64,000 bases of DNA from Bombella dulcis (GCF_026385505.1 NZ_JANIDV010000001.1:558001-622000), one strand, 5' to 3'; numbered from the stretch's first letter, positions 1-9,125 are shown. Translations and numbers: made by a program. Notes: generated by a model from the sequence alone, not told the origin.

Positions 1-2
1 AT

Positions 3-212
3 ATCTGCCTTGACATGTCAGCCCCCGACCTGTCCGGCTTCACTCTGGTGGAACTGACGCTATTTGTTGGTGCGCAGGAATGGTCCCTGCCAATCCCCTC
101 AGCCAGACGGGGTGATGCTACCCGGAATGTCGAGATCAATCTCCCTGCCATGCCCTATTGGGTACAGGGGCTTCTCTGCATCCGTCTGGAACAGGCCGAA
201 CAGGCGGCCTGA
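3..212 (+). CDS. Possible C-terminal fragment of an unidentified protein (cut by window edge)
   Basis: An open frame enters from the left edge and ends with TGA at 210-212. It is the only one of the six frames open across this stretch; all three minus-strand frames hit stops. Codon choice resembles the neighbours. If real, it converges on the MBL hydrolase gene, which ends 8 bases further on. An ATG at 15 would give a 65-residue protein, but a longer gene starting outside the window is as likely. I recognise no family; the ending is mixed polar and hydrophobic with no clear membrane segment. Confidence 0.35.
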   Translation: MCLDMSAPDLSGFTLVELTLFVGAQEWSLPIPSARRGDATRNVEINLPAMPYWVQGLLCIRLEQAEQAA

Positions 213-220
213 AGGCTTTT

Positions 221-1009
221 CTATACGCTCAGTTCCATGCCATCCCATGCAGGCCTGACATCATCCGGCAGTTCCTTGCGGAGCATGTCATAATCCATGT
301 CAGGCCCCATATGAGTCAGAACGGTGTGGCTAGGTCTGAACTGCTGCCGCCACTCCAGTACACGCCCGAGCCAGCCGTGGGAAGGATGCTCTCCCCGCTG
401 AAAGCAGCCCACAACCCAGCATGACAGATCATGCAGCAGGACTTGTGATCTTTCCGGAAAACTTTCCACATCCGTGCAGTAGGCAAACGGGCCGAAACGT
501 ACACCCAGGCTTGTGATCCAGCCATGCCTTTGCGGGAAGACATGTCCTTCCAGCGGACCAACCTTTATCGGCCCGTAATCAGGGATTTCCTGCACGTCAA
601 AAGATGGCCGGTAGAAGGTTCCCCCCTCCCAGGGACGGAACGCATAATCAAAACGCTGCCGCAGTTCGGCCAGCACGTCCGCACTGGCCAGAAGCGGGAG
701 GGGACGGCCAATCACACGATTGATCGCCCGCAGCTCATCAAGCCCGCCAATATGGTCGCTATGAGCGTGCGTATAGAACACGGCGTCAACATGGGTCAGC
801 CCGTTCGCCAGCATCTGCTGTCGTAAATCCGGCCCGCTATCAACCAGAAGACGGAACCCCTCATGTTCAATCACGACGGAAGACCGCAGACGGTGATTAC
901 GCCGGTTCGCCGGATCACAGACGCCCCAGAGACCTGTCCCCGCCCCTTCGTCTCCCCCGATCATGGGGACACCGGCGGAGCCTCCACAACCGAGAATCGT
1001 GATTTTCAT
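221..1009 (-). CDS. MBL-fold metallo-hydrolase, PhnP-like
   Basis: A 262-residue metallo-beta-lactamase-fold hydrolase. The N-terminus MKITILGCGGSAGVP and the metal-binding motif HAHSDH (about residues 80-85) match the PhnP/cyclic phosphodiesterase-like branch of the superfamily; later histidines near HGW, and HMGPDMD near the C-terminus, would complete the dinuclear metal site. Family members hydrolyse phosphoester bonds of cyclic nucleotides or phosphoribosyl phosphates, but no phn genes are nearby, so the substrate is unknown. It is the last gene of the dacA-tmk-holB-metG-tatD operon, and its ATG overlaps the tatD stop by 4 bases, implying translational coupling. This tatD-MBL pair is common in alphaproteobacteria. 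Confidence 0.85.
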   Translation of the reverse strand: MKITILGCGGSAGVPMIGGDEGAGTGLWGVCDPANRRNHRLRSSVVIEHEGFRLLVDSGPDLRQQMLANGLTHVDAVFYTHAHSDHIGGLDELRAINRVIGRPLPLLASADVLAELRQRFDYAFRPWEGGTFYRPSFDVQEIPDYGPIKVGPLEGHVFPQRHGWITSLGVRFGPFAYCTDVESFPERSQVLLHDLSCWVVGCFQRGEHPSHGWLGRVLEWRQQFRPSHTVLTHMGPDMDYDMLRKELPDDVRPAWDGMELSV

Positions 1010-1791
1010 GCAACCACCCTTGTGAAAAGACGCCGCGTATTGGCCTGCGTGACCTCCACCAGACGCTCCTCCGTCAGCCCCCGCTCCTCCGCCAGACGGG
1101 CTGCCGTATGAACGACATAACCCGGCGTATTGGGCTTGCCCCTCTTGGGCACGGGGGCCAGAAATGGACTGTCCGTCTCCACCAGAATGCGGTCCTCCGG
1201 CGCATGACGGGCCACGTCCCGAATTTCCTCACATTTCTTGAAAGTCAGAAGCCCGGAAAAGCTCAAATATCCGCCCAGTTCCAGTGCCGCCTCTGCCAGT
1301 TTCGGACCAGAAGCGAAACAGTGGATCAGGAAGGGAAACGCCCCCTTCTCATGCTCATCCCGCAGAATGGCAATGGTGTCATCATCCGCCTGCCTTGTAT
1401 GGATGACCAACGGCAGACCCGCCACACGGGCGGCCTCAATATGGCGGCGAAAGGACACATGCTGGGCCGGTTTCACTTCCTCCGTGCCATGAAAATAATC
1501 AAGGCCCGATTCACCGATGGCCGCCACACAGGGAGATTCAAGCTCTGCCAGCATCTCATCAAGGCTGGGCAGGGTTTCTTCATGGGCGTGGTCAGGATGC
1601 GTGCCCAGCGCATACCAGATGCGGAGGTCCGGACTGTCATGCTCCGTCAGGGCCTTCTGCTTCGCCCGCTCCGACCAGCGTGTGCCAATGGTGATCATCC
1701 CGGCCAGCCCCGCCTGTCGGGCAAAATCCAGCCCGGCGGGCAGGTCTTCTAGCCTGTCCAGATGACAATGTGTGTCGATCAGCCCCTTCAT
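1006..1791 (-). CDS. tatD: TatD family metal-dependent hydrolase (DNase)
   Basis: A 261-residue TIM-barrel amidohydrolase-superfamily protein. The opening IDTHCHLD carries the first metal-binding His-x-His; GESGLDYF gives the bridging glutamate, PLVIHTRQAD and HCF the middle histidines, and LVETDSPFLAP the catalytic aspartate. TatD proteins are cytosolic metal-dependent 3'-exonucleases linked to DNA repair and degradation. The start overlaps the metG stop in an ATGA arrangement and its stop overlaps the MBL hydrolase start. Position after holB and metG is the standard bacterial arrangement, so a TatD/YcfH-type assignment is firm although the physiological substrate is not. Confidence 0.92.
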   Translation of the reverse strand: MKGLIDTHCHLDRLEDLPAGLDFARQAGLAGMITIGTRWSERAKQKALTEHDSPDLRIWYALGTHPDHAHEETLPSLDEMLAELESPCVAAIGESGLDYFHGTEEVKPAQHVSFRRHIEAARVAGLPLVIHTRQADDDTIAILRDEHEKGAFPFLIHCFASGPKLAEAALELGGYLSFSGLLTFKKCEEIRDVARHAPEDRILVETDSPFLAPVPKRGKPNTPGYVVHTAARLAEERGLTEERLVEVTQANTRRLFTRVVA

Positions 1792-3329
1792 GCCTGTTTT
1801 TCTTCCTCCACAAAGCGGGGGAACAGACCCTGCGGCTTGGGCAGGACACGGCCACCGGGCAATGGTGTTTCCAGAGCGGCAATGTGACGCTCATCCTTTT
1901 CCACACCCAGCTGATCCAGCATCTTCTCCATCGTGTCCGGCATGTAAGGCTGAAGCAATGTGGCTACGGTACGGATCACATCCACCAGAACACGCAGGAC
2001 ATCCGCCATACGGGCCGGGTTCTCCTTCTTCAGAATCCACGGGGCCTGACGGTCAATATAGGCATTGGCCTCCCGGATGAGCTTCCAGATGTCTTCCAGC
2101 GCATCGCTGATGGCCAGCTGTTCAACATGATTACGGGTCAGGGTCGGCAGTAGGGCCGCCTGGGCCAGAATCTTCCCATCATCCTCGGTCAGCGTGCCAC
2201 GTTCCGGCAGGACACCCTCCAGATTGCGGGCCACCTGACTGAGCGTCCGCTGGGCAAGATTACCGAGGTCATTGGCCAGCTCGACATTCATGCGGGTAAT
2301 GAGCGACCGGCGGCTGAAGTTGGAATCACCACCGAAAGGCACTTCCCGCATCAGGAAGAAGCGCAGCTGGTCCAGACCGAACTCATCAGCCAGTTTCTTG
2401 GGGTCCAGCACATTACCGAGAGACTTGCTCATCTTCTCGCCTTCGACGGTCCACCAGCCGTGGGCGAACACCCGCTTCGGCAGGGGCAGACCGGCTGCCA
2501 TCAGGAAGGCCGGCCAGTAGATGCAGTGAAAACGGATGATCTCCTTGCCCACCACATGCACATCGGCAGGCCAGTGAACATGGCGGGGGTCTTCCAGATC
2601 GGGATAGCCCACGGCTGTCAGGTAATTCGCCAGCGCATCAAACCAGACATACATGACGTGATCCGGGTCACCCGGCACCTCCACACCCCAGCGGAAGCTG
2701 GTCCGGCTGATGGAAAGGTCCCGTAATCCCTGCTTCACGAAGCTGATAATTTCCCGCTTCGGACCATGAGGGCCGATGAAATCGGGATTTTCCTCGTAGA
2801 GCCTCAGCAGCCTGTCCTGAAACTCGGAGAGGCGGAAGAAGTAGGACGGCTCCCGCACCCACTCAAGCGGCGCACCGGAAGGAGCTGTCCGGCTGCCATC
2901 CGGATGTGTGGTGATCTCATCCTCACCGACAAACATCTCGTCACGTGTGGAATACCAGCCCTCATAGGCATCAAGATAGATATGGCCACTCTCGGCAACC
3001 TTCTTCCAGAGGGTCTGGGCAGCCTTCTTGTGGCGGGTTTCTGTCGTACGGATGAATTCATCCGTCTGGACGGCCATGTCCGTCTGCATCTGGCGGAAAC
3101 TCTGGGAGATGCGGTCAGCAAACTCCTGAGGGGGCACGTTCTGCGCCTTTGCGCTCTGCTCCACTTTCTGCCCATGTTCGTCCGTCCCGCTGACGAACAG
3201 CACGTCATTCCCGTCCAGCCGGTGGAAACGGGCAATCACGTCACAGGCAATGGAGGTGTATGCGTGGCCGATATGCGGCGCACCATTCACATAGAAAATG
3301 GGGGTCGTGATGGTGAAACGCCGTGTCAT
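1788..3329 (-). CDS. metG: Methionyl-tRNA synthetase
   Basis: Class I aminoacyl-tRNA synthetase charging tRNA-Met in the cytosol. HIGH signature at about residues 20-23 and KMSKS at about 297-301; GTDEHGQK follows the first signature as usual. At 513 residues it is the short form: no cysteine zinc knuckle is seen in the connective insert and the C-terminal tRNA-binding/dimerisation domain is absent, as is common in alphaproteobacteria. It lies 38 bases after holB and is coupled to tatD. Two initiator-type clients are relevant here: an elongator tRNA-Met gene lies at 15304. Complete, with no odd residues in the signatures. Confidence 0.97.
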   Translation of the reverse strand: MTRRFTITTPIFYVNGAPHIGHAYTSIACDVIARFHRLDGNDVLFVSGTDEHGQKVEQSAKAQNVPPQEFADRISQSFRQMQTDMAVQTDEFIRTTETRHKKAAQTLWKKVAESGHIYLDAYEGWYSTRDEMFVGEDEITTHPDGSRTAPSGAPLEWVREPSYFFRLSEFQDRLLRLYEENPDFIGPHGPKREIISFVKQGLRDLSISRTSFRWGVEVPGDPDHVMYVWFDALANYLTAVGYPDLEDPRHVHWPADVHVVGKEIIRFHCIYWPAFLMAAGLPLPKRVFAHGWWTVEGEKMSKSLGNVLDPKKLADEFGLDQLRFFLMREVPFGGDSNFSRRSLITRMNVELANDLGNLAQRTLSQVARNLEGVLPERGTLTEDDGKILAQAALLPTLTRNHVEQLAISDALEDIWKLIREANAYIDRQAPWILKKENPARMADVLRVLVDVIRTVATLLQPYMPDTMEKMLDQLGVEKDERHIAALETPLPGGRVLPKPQGLFPRFVEEEKQA

Positions 3330-3367
3330 AGTCCGTCCTGTTATCCAAGTTCTTCCAAAATCGATGT

Positions 3368-4312
3368 TCAGTCTTCCGGCCCGCTGCGGGCCAGAGCAAG
3401 GGCTTCCCGAATAGCCTCGGCCTTGTCAAGATTGAAACGCTCGCTCTGCATCCGTATCTGCCCCAGCCGACGGGTCCGTTCCGCCATACCAGCAGCCAGA
3501 GCCAGATTACCCGAACAGGCCGCCTCTCTGGCCCGGGCTGCCAAGGCTTCACCCAGCAGATCACATACTAGCGCAAAACCGTCCGCGTCACGAGCAAGCC
3601 GGCTGATGATCACCCAGTTGTCATGATCCAGCTCTTCCCCCGCCATCGCTCTGGCAACCAGTGACGCACAGATGCCATCCCTGTCCTGCGCCAGAAACAG
3701 GGCACGCCCCGGCGAACCATGGGCACGCTGAAGAATCTCTTCCGGCAGGTCTGGTAGCAAAGCCCTCATGTCACCACCACCCAGCCCGGAAAGAACCAGA
3801 GGACGGCAGCGGCTCCGCAATGTCGGCAGCAGGGCACCCGGTGACGATGTCGTCAGGAACAGGACAGCCTTCGGCGGTGGCTCCTCCAGAATTTTCAGCA
3901 GGGCATTGGCGGCAAACCGGTTCAGGCTCTCCAGTCCGTCCACGATCACGACCCGCCAGCCACCTTCCGTGGCCGTATGATGCAGGAAGCTCTGGACGGG
4001 CTGGACGTCAGAAACCGTGATCTCCCCCCTCAGCTGTCCTTTCCGTGGGTCCATCTTCCGGGCGACTGTCAGGAGATCGCCATGTGTTCCGGCAGAGATG
4101 CGCCGTCCAGCAGGGCTGCTCAGATCACTGCCTCCCAGCAGCCTGCGTGCCAGATGAAACGCCAGCGTCGCCTTCCCGACACCGGAAGGACCGGAAATCA
4201 GCCACGCATGATGCAGCCGCCCGGAAGCAAAGGATTCTTCAAACTGCTGTACCGCTGCCTGATGACCATAAAGAGGCGCCGCCAGACGTGGCTCCGGGAG
4301 GCTGTCTTTCAC
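3368..4312 (-). CDS. holB: DNA polymerase III subunit delta'
   Basis: Clamp-loader subunit of 314 residues. Walker A is GPSGVGKA (about residues 41-48); ILEEPPPKAVLFLTTS is the sensor-1 region typical of HolB/DnaX AAA+ proteins. The delta' subunit opens the loader ring and does not itself need to hydrolyse ATP, which fits the K-A ending of the P-loop instead of K-T/S. Four-base overlap with tmk upstream; the tmk-holB-metG-tatD order is strongly conserved. No zinc-module cysteines were seen in the usual position, so it is a zinc-less variant. It would work with the DnaE polymerase encoded at 37542. Confidence 0.93.
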   Translation of the reverse strand: MKDSLPEPRLAAPLYGHQAAVQQFEESFASGRLHHAWLISGPSGVGKATLAFHLARRLLGGSDLSSPAGRRISAGTHGDLLTVARKMDPRKGQLRGEITVSDVQPVQSFLHHTATEGGWRVVIVDGLESLNRFAANALLKILEEPPPKAVLFLTTSSPGALLPTLRSRCRPLVLSGLGGGDMRALLPDLPEEILQRAHGSPGRALFLAQDRDGICASLVARAMAGEELDHDNWVIISRLARDADGFALVCDLLGEALAARAREAACSGNLALAAGMAERTRRLGQIRMQSERFNLDKAEAIREALALARSGPED

Positions 4313-4962
4313 GCAGCCCTGCCAGCAAGCTGCTGATGTACCAGCCTGTAAAGATGCTCCTGCACCTCTTCCACGGACTGGCTGGCATCAACCCTCACGA
4401 TGCGGTCAGGGTCACACTCCGCCATCTTCCAGAAACCTTCCCGCACACGCTGATGGAACTGCATCTTCTGCCCCTCGTAACGGTCCACTTTCCCCCCACG
4501 CTGCGCCACACGCTGGCGGGCACGCTCACAGGGGAGATCAAGCCAGAACGTCACGTCCGGCTCACCACCAACAAGCCGCCGCAGGGAGCTGATATAATCC
4601 AGCACCTCCCGTCTGCCTTCACCAATGCCATAGCCCTGGTAGGCCCATGTGGAATCATGGAACCGATCGCAGATAACAATTTTGCCCTCTTCAAGGGCGG
4701 GCTGGATCGCCTGGGCAAGATGATCGGCCCTAGCCGCCATATGGGTCATGATCTCAGCCTGCCAGCAGAAATGTTCATCGCCAAAAAGCAGAAGTTTTCT
4801 CAGGGCTTCAGCCGCCGGAGTACCACCAGGTTCCCGTGTCCGGTAGACAGGCAGCCCTTCACTTTCCAGCCTTCCGACAAGACGGGCAAGCTGTGTCGTC
4901 TTGCCCGCTCCCTCGCCGCCTTCCAGAGTGATGAACAGTCCCGCCTGCTTATTGCGGGGCAT
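4309..4962 (-). CDS. tmk: Thymidylate kinase
   Basis: Phosphorylates dTMP to dTDP. With the start at 4962 (MPRNKQAGLFITLEGGEG) the protein is 217 residues, usual for the family; a longer frame to 5061 only reads through the end of the carboxypeptidase gene. P-loop GGEGAGKTTQ at about residues 15-24, the DR-motif ICDRFHDSTWAYQG, and a lid with QRGGKVDRYE are all visible. The start lies inside the last codons of dacA (14-base overlap) and the stop overlaps the holB start, so all three are probably translationally coupled. Confidence 0.95.
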   Translation of the reverse strand: MPRNKQAGLFITLEGGEGAGKTTQLARLVGRLESEGLPVYRTREPGGTPAAEALRKLLLFGDEHFCWQAEIMTHMAARADHLAQAIQPALEEGKIVICDRFHDSTWAYQGYGIGEGRREVLDYISSLRRLVGGEPDVTFWLDLPCERARQRVAQRGGKVDRYEGQKMQFHQRVREGFWKMAECDPDRIVRVDASQSVEEVQEHLYRLVHQQLAGRAA

Positions 4963-6193
4963 GGCCGAACCGTGCCATGAGCCGCCCGACAAAGCCCAGC
5001 TCAGCCACGGCCTCCACCGTATAGAGCGATGAATAGACCTGCGGCTGCCCCGGCAGGCCAACGGAAATATGGCCGGATTTCTGCCCCTCCGCTACCGGTG
5101 CCGGAATGGGAGACGGGTAATCCACACTGATCTGCACCCTGGAAGACCAGCCGACAGGAATGGTCAGGCTGACATCTTCCGCCACGGCCAGACCGACACT
5201 CCGATGCTCACCATTCCACACGGCAGCATTCGGTTCCACCACCTGCCCCTTATGGAGGAACTGGACCGTCTCGAAACTGGAAAACGCCCAGCTCATCAGC
5301 CGTTCACCCTCATGGGCACGCTCATTCGTGGAGGATGTCCCGTTGATGACCACGATGACCCGATTCCCGTTCCGCTCGGAGCTGGCACAGAGACCAAACC
5401 CGCCCGCATCCGTGTGACCGGTCTTCAGCCCGTCCGCCAGCCCCTTGTCAACCAGCACGTTCCGGTTACCCTGCCGGATATGGTTGAAGGTGAATTCCTT
5501 CTCCCCAAAGAAGCCATAATAATGCGGAAAATCACAGATGATGCGCTGGGCAAGCGTGGCCACATCGTGTGCGCACATGTAGTGGTCCTCAGCAGGCAGG
5601 CCCGTTGCGTTCATGAAATGGGAATTACGCAGACCTATGCGACGGGCCGCCTCATTCATCAGGACAACAAACCGTTCTTCCGACCCTGCAATACCTTCCG
5701 CCAGCACGACACAGGCATCATTGCCGGACTGGATGAGCATCCCACGGATCAGGTTCTCCACACTGACGGAACTGCCCAGCGGCACAAACATGCGGGAGCC
5801 TTCCATCTTCCAGGCCTTGGAGCTGACAGGGAACTCCTGCTCCAGCCGGATGCGGCCGGATGCCAGAAAGGCAAAAACGACATAGGCCGTCATCATCTTG
5901 GTCAGGGATGACGGCGGCATGCGCTCTTCCGCATTGCGGCTGAGCAGCACCGTACTGGTCGTGCTGTCAAGGATGTAGGCCCAGCGGGCAGAGGTCGGCA
6001 TGGGGCCCATCGGAGTCATGGCGTCGCCCATGGCCGAATCGGCCATCGCACTGTCTGCTGCCCTGTCCTGCCCGGCCTGATGGGCACGCCCCTGCCGGTG
6101 CATCCCGGCAGCATGCCCGACCCGTGATAATGCCAGCAGGGAACACGCCGAAAAACCGGCAGCTCCCCCCATGAGAGAACGTCTTGTCTGCAC
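4949..6193 (-). CDS. dacA: D-alanyl-D-alanine carboxypeptidase (PBP5/6 family)
   Basis: A periplasmic low-molecular-mass penicillin-binding protein, trimming the terminal D-Ala of peptidoglycan stem peptides. The catalytic SxxK is S96-L-T-K99, followed by SGN in QSGNDAC and KTG in GLKTGHTD, the three peptidase S11 motifs. The first 29 residues form a signal peptide with an arginine pair (TRRSLMG), Tat-like in look. Residues 45-59 are a short Ala/Asp/Ser/Met-rich linker with a repeated DSAM. A C-terminal PBP5-type beta domain follows. It is the first gene of the operon; its 3' end overlaps tmk. Confidence 0.93.
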   Translation of the reverse strand: MQTRRSLMGGAAGFSACSLLALSRVGHAAGMHRQGRAHQAGQDRAADSAMADSAMGDAMTPMGPMPTSARWAYILDSTTSTVLLSRNAEERMPPSSLTKMMTAYVVFAFLASGRIRLEQEFPVSSKAWKMEGSRMFVPLGSSVSVENLIRGMLIQSGNDACVVLAEGIAGSEERFVVLMNEAARRIGLRNSHFMNATGLPAEDHYMCAHDVATLAQRIICDFPHYYGFFGEKEFTFNHIRQGNRNVLVDKGLADGLKTGHTDAGGFGLCASSERNGNRVIVVINGTSSTNERAHEGERLMSWAFSSFETVQFLHKGQVVEPNAAVWNGEHRSVGLAVAEDVSLTIPVGWSSRVQISVDYPSPIPAPVAEGQKSGHISVGLPGQPQVYSSLYTVEAVAELGFVGRLMARFGHAPQ

Positions 6194-6302
6194 GTCAATC
6201 CCCGCACTGCACGCCCCGCCACGAGAGCGGAACCTTGTATGAAAAACCGTTAGTTACGACACCCCGCAGCAAGTTACACTGGGCAACTCCAGATATCGTG
6301 AT

Positions 6303-7331
6303 TTACCGGGTTATCCTACCGCCCAGAATCCCAACCGCCAATGCGTAATAGTCAGAAGGATTATAGGCCCGTATGACACGGAAATTACGATAAACAAGGA
6401 AGGCCTGTCCACCGGGACCATCCGGCTGAAGCAGGCTACCCGTGGCCTGCGGTGCCAGAAAACCAGAAGACTGGACCGGTCTCACGCCCAGGGCCTGCCA
6501 TGTGCTGACGGGGTGCACGGGAGCGTGGCGGGACTTCGTGGCGGCAAATGACGTGAACTGCCCGTTGCTGCCCAGCGGTACCGCCACTTCCTCACCCCAC
6601 GGCTCTCCCCGCTGCCAGCCGGACCGGCCAAGATAGTTGGCAATGGACGCAAACACATCCAGCTCCGAACTCCAGATGTTGCATCTACCATCCCCGTCTC
6701 CATCCGCCGCAAAGCGCAGGTAGGCACTCGGCATGAACTGGGGCTGCCCCATGGCTCCGGCATAACTGCCCAGCATGTCGGAGGGGCTGATGACCCCTCT
6801 CGCCAGAATCTGCATGGCCTTGATCAGCTCGCTCCGGAAAAAGGCTGCCCGCCGTCCATCATAGGCCAGTGTCGCCAGAGCCTCGATGACATTGAAACGC
6901 CCCTGACGCTCTCCAAAGCCTGATTCCAGCCCCCATATGCCCATCACGGCGTCGTCATCACAGCCGAACCGTTCGCTTATGGATGAGAGGGAATTTCTGA
7001 CCTGCTGGTAGGTCTGCTGTCCCTTCTCCTCCCGTGTGGGGGAAACCACACGATCACGATACTGTGCCCATGTAAGGGTGAACTCCGGCTGGTGCCGGTC
7101 CAGTTTCAGCACATCCTGATTCGGAGCCGGGGCCAGAGCGAGGGACTGCTCCACGATGGATGAGGGCATACCAGCCGCCAGAGCCTGCTGGCGCAGACCG
7201 CTCAGAAATGCCGCATAGCTCTCCCCTGCCGCAGCCTGCGCCCAGGCAGGCAGCCCCGTCCCGGCCGCCACCAGACCACCAGCAGCGGCGACCAGAAAAT
7301 TGCGCCTTTTCATCATTCCGTTTTCTGTCAC
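6303..7331 (-). CDS. Lytic murein transglycosylase, MltB family
   Basis: A 342-residue glycan-cleaving enzyme (GH103-like). The catalytic glutamate is in IWGLESGFG near residue 134; GAMGQPQFMPS and the glycine/aspartate-rich DGDGDGRCNIW are diagnostic of MltB-type enzymes. A C-terminal peptidoglycan-binding-like stretch ends the protein. The signal segment begins MMKRRNFLVAAAGG, with a twin-arginine look and AWAQA as cleavage region. GTG at 7331 has AGGTGAAGC just upstream, while ATG at 7316 would remove five residues only; either leaves the signal intact. Transcribed divergently from the DedA gene. Confidence 0.92.
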   Translation of the reverse strand: MTENGMMKRRNFLVAAAGGLVAAGTGLPAWAQAAAGESYAAFLSGLRQQALAAGMPSSIVEQSLALAPAPNQDVLKLDRHQPEFTLTWAQYRDRVVSPTREEKGQQTYQQVRNSLSSISERFGCDDDAVMGIWGLESGFGERQGRFNVIEALATLAYDGRRAAFFRSELIKAMQILARGVISPSDMLGSYAGAMGQPQFMPSAYLRFAADGDGDGRCNIWSSELDVFASIANYLGRSGWQRGEPWGEEVAVPLGSNGQFTSFAATKSRHAPVHPVSTWQALGVRPVQSSGFLAPQATGSLLQPDGPGGQAFLVYRNFRVIRAYNPSDYYALAVGILGGRITR

Positions 7332-7439
7332 GCTTCACCTAACCTTCATGAGGACAGGAGCATTCCTGCCGCCCTGCCAATTGCGAACGGGAGCATTTCG
7401 TGGCACAACCTCGCCAACCATAGCCAGGACCGTTTTTCT

Positions 7440-8006
7440 GTGATCCGTATCACCGCTATCATGGCGTCCCAGCCTATATGGCTGAAAGCCTCCTCCGTCA
7501 TTCTTGGTACATTTATCCTCGAAGATGTTGCAACCGTTCTGGCGGCCATTGCCACCAAAGGGGAGCAGATTTCCATTCCCGTGGCCCTGATCAGCCTTTA
7601 TGCTGGCGTTGCCGTAGGGGACATAGGACTCTATGGTCTCGGTCTGGCAGGGAGCCGCTGGACGTTTCTCCGCCGTTTTCTCACCCTCCCGAGTGAGGAA
7701 CAGGCCAGACGCTGGTTCTCCCGCAATATCATAGGTGTCGTTGCCATTTCCCGCTTCGTACCGGGGAGCCGCCTGCCGCTCTATACGGCCTGCGGTTTTT
7801 TCCGTGCTCCCTTCCTTGCCTTCTCCCTGACGGCAATCGGTGCCACGCTGGTCTGGACAAGCCTACTCTTCCTCCTTGCCCTGCGTGTTGGCGGGTGGCT
7901 GCTGGCACATCAGGGTGGCTGGCGATGGGCGGGAATTGTCGGCTTCGTCCTGTGCATTCTGCTGATGGGACGTTTTGTCAGCCACCTGCATCGCGGAAGT
8001 ATATAA
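7440..8006 (+). CDS. DedA/VTT-family membrane protein
   Basis: A 188-residue inner-membrane protein of the DedA (VTT) family. It has several hydrophobic segments, the LEDVAT region near the start, and the family signature SRFVPGSRLPLYTACG near residues 100-115, with the conserved glycines and arginines. DedA proteins are linked to lipid and undecaprenyl-phosphate carrier flipping and membrane homeostasis. The reading frame starts at a GTG with AGGA 10 bases before it; an ATG at 7461 is possible. The stop is 8 bases before the ATP-grasp gene, so the pair is probably one transcript. Confidence 0.85.
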   Translation: MIRITAIMASQPIWLKASSVILGTFILEDVATVLAAIATKGEQISIPVALISLYAGVAVGDIGLYGLGLAGSRWTFLRRFLTLPSEEQARRWFSRNIIGVVAISRFVPGSRLPLYTACGFFRAPFLAFSLTAIGATLVWTSLLFLLALRVGGWLLAHQGGWRWAGIVGFVLCILLMGRFVSHLHRGSI

Positions 8007-8014
8007 ATAAATTC

Positions 8015-9079
8015 ATGAAAATACCTGCTGCCGATCATAAAACGCTGTCCCTTTTCGAATTCTGGCCAGACAGCATTTTCTATACCCCCATTGTCATCTA
8101 CTGGATCCTGATGGGCCTCCGCTATCGAGACCTCACCATTTCCACGGCGGCAAATCCGAGAATTGAAACTGGTGGCCTCTGCGGGGAAAGCAAAAGCTCC
8201 ATTCTGGACATGGCAGGCCCGACAGCCCAGAAGGCCATCGCCCCGTATCGTGTCATCCGGAACGGCCCCAGGGCCGTTGAGGATGTACTCGCTGCCATGA
8301 AGGCGATCGACGTTGATTTTCCCGTCGTGCTCAAGCCCGACATTGGCTGCAACGGCACGGGGGTTAAGCTGATCTCGTCGCTGGACATGCTGCGTGAGGT
8401 GCTGCCACTCTTCCGGGCGGGAACGGCCCTGATGGTCCAGAAGCTCATTACCTATCCGCTGGAAGTCGGCATTTTCTTCATCCGCCATCCTGATGAAGCT
8501 GTCGGCCGCATCACCTCGCTGACCTACAAGGAATCCCCCGTCCTGATCGGGAATGGCCGTTCCACCCTCCAGGAACTCATCATGGCCGACCCTCGCATGA
8601 GCCAGGTGCCGCAGCTCTACATGCCCCGCATCAAGGGCCGGGAACAGGAAGTCCTCCCTGCCGGGGAGACCGTGTCCCTTCTCTTTGCAGGCAATCACTG
8701 CAAGGGGTCCATCTTCCGGGACGGACGGCCTGACATCACCCCGGCTCTCACGGACCGCATCAACGCCATCATGCTGGACATCCCGGATTTCCATTTCGGC
8801 CGGATCGACCTGAAGGTCGCCTCGCCTGAAGCCATGAAGCGCGGAGAAGACTTCCAGATCATCGAGATCAACGGTGTCGGATCAGAAGCCATCCATATCT
8901 GGGACCGGCGCACGACCCTTGTCGAGGCCTACCGTACCCAGTTCTACCATTACAGGCAGACCTTCCTCATCGGCGCCGCCAAAAAGAAGCAGGGCTGGAA
9001 AAGCTCCGGCATCTTCGGGACGCTCCGTTCATGGATCAAGCAGAAGCGTCTGCTGGCCTCCTACCCGACCAACGACTGA
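8015..9079 (+). CDS. ATP-grasp enzyme (D-Ala-D-Ala ligase-like superfamily)
   Basis: A 354-residue ATP-grasp protein. The start at 8015 (MKIPAADHK) was chosen because upstream codons overlap the DedA gene. VVLKPDIGCNGTGVKL (about residues 105-120) is the ATP-binding loop with its lysine, VQKLITYPLEVGIFF the central strand, and IIEINGVGSEAIH near residue 290 the metal-binding end of the fold. The N-terminal part holds a hydrophobic segment (SIFYTPIVIYWILMG) and the phrase TAANPRIETGGL, which recur in a family usually only annotated as D-Ala-D-Ala ligase-like. Substrate unknown; it is not a housekeeping Ddl, since the N-terminal substrate domain differs. A terminator hairpin follows directly. 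Confidence 0.75.
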   Translation: MKIPAADHKTLSLFEFWPDSIFYTPIVIYWILMGLRYRDLTISTAANPRIETGGLCGESKSSILDMAGPTAQKAIAPYRVIRNGPRAVEDVLAAMKAIDVDFPVVLKPDIGCNGTGVKLISSLDMLREVLPLFRAGTALMVQKLITYPLEVGIFFIRHPDEAVGRITSLTYKESPVLIGNGRSTLQELIMADPRMSQVPQLYMPRIKGREQEVLPAGETVSLLFAGNHCKGSIFRDGRPDITPALTDRINAIMLDIPDFHFGRIDLKVASPEAMKRGEDFQIIEINGVGSEAIHIWDRRTTLVEAYRTQFYHYRQTFLIGAAKKKQGWKSSGIFGTLRSWIKQKRLLASYPTND

Positions 9080-9086
9080 TCATCAC

Positions 9087-9115
9087 GCCCCGCCGGGAAA
9101 CCCATCCGGCGGGGC
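9087..9115. terminator. Rho-independent-like terminator between convergent genes
   Basis: A 10-base perfect GC-rich stem (GCCCCGCCGG / CCGGCGGGGC) with a 9-base loop lies 8 bases after the ATP-grasp stop and 11 bases before the end of the convergent mlaD-like gene. The T run is short (TT), so efficiency is uncertain. Confidence 0.6.
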
Positions 9116-9125
9116 TTCACGATCC

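Noticed and set aside
45..65. GFTLVEL-like sequence in the left-edge frame, resembling a type IV prepilin cleavage motif
   Set aside because: The following residues do not form the long hydrophobic helix of pilins (a charged and polar run comes after about 10 residues), and no pilus genes are nearby; a chance match.
7346..7576. Minus-strand open frame overlapping the DedA gene start
   Set aside because: Lies across the divergent promoter region and the DedA N-terminus; no ribosome site or family.
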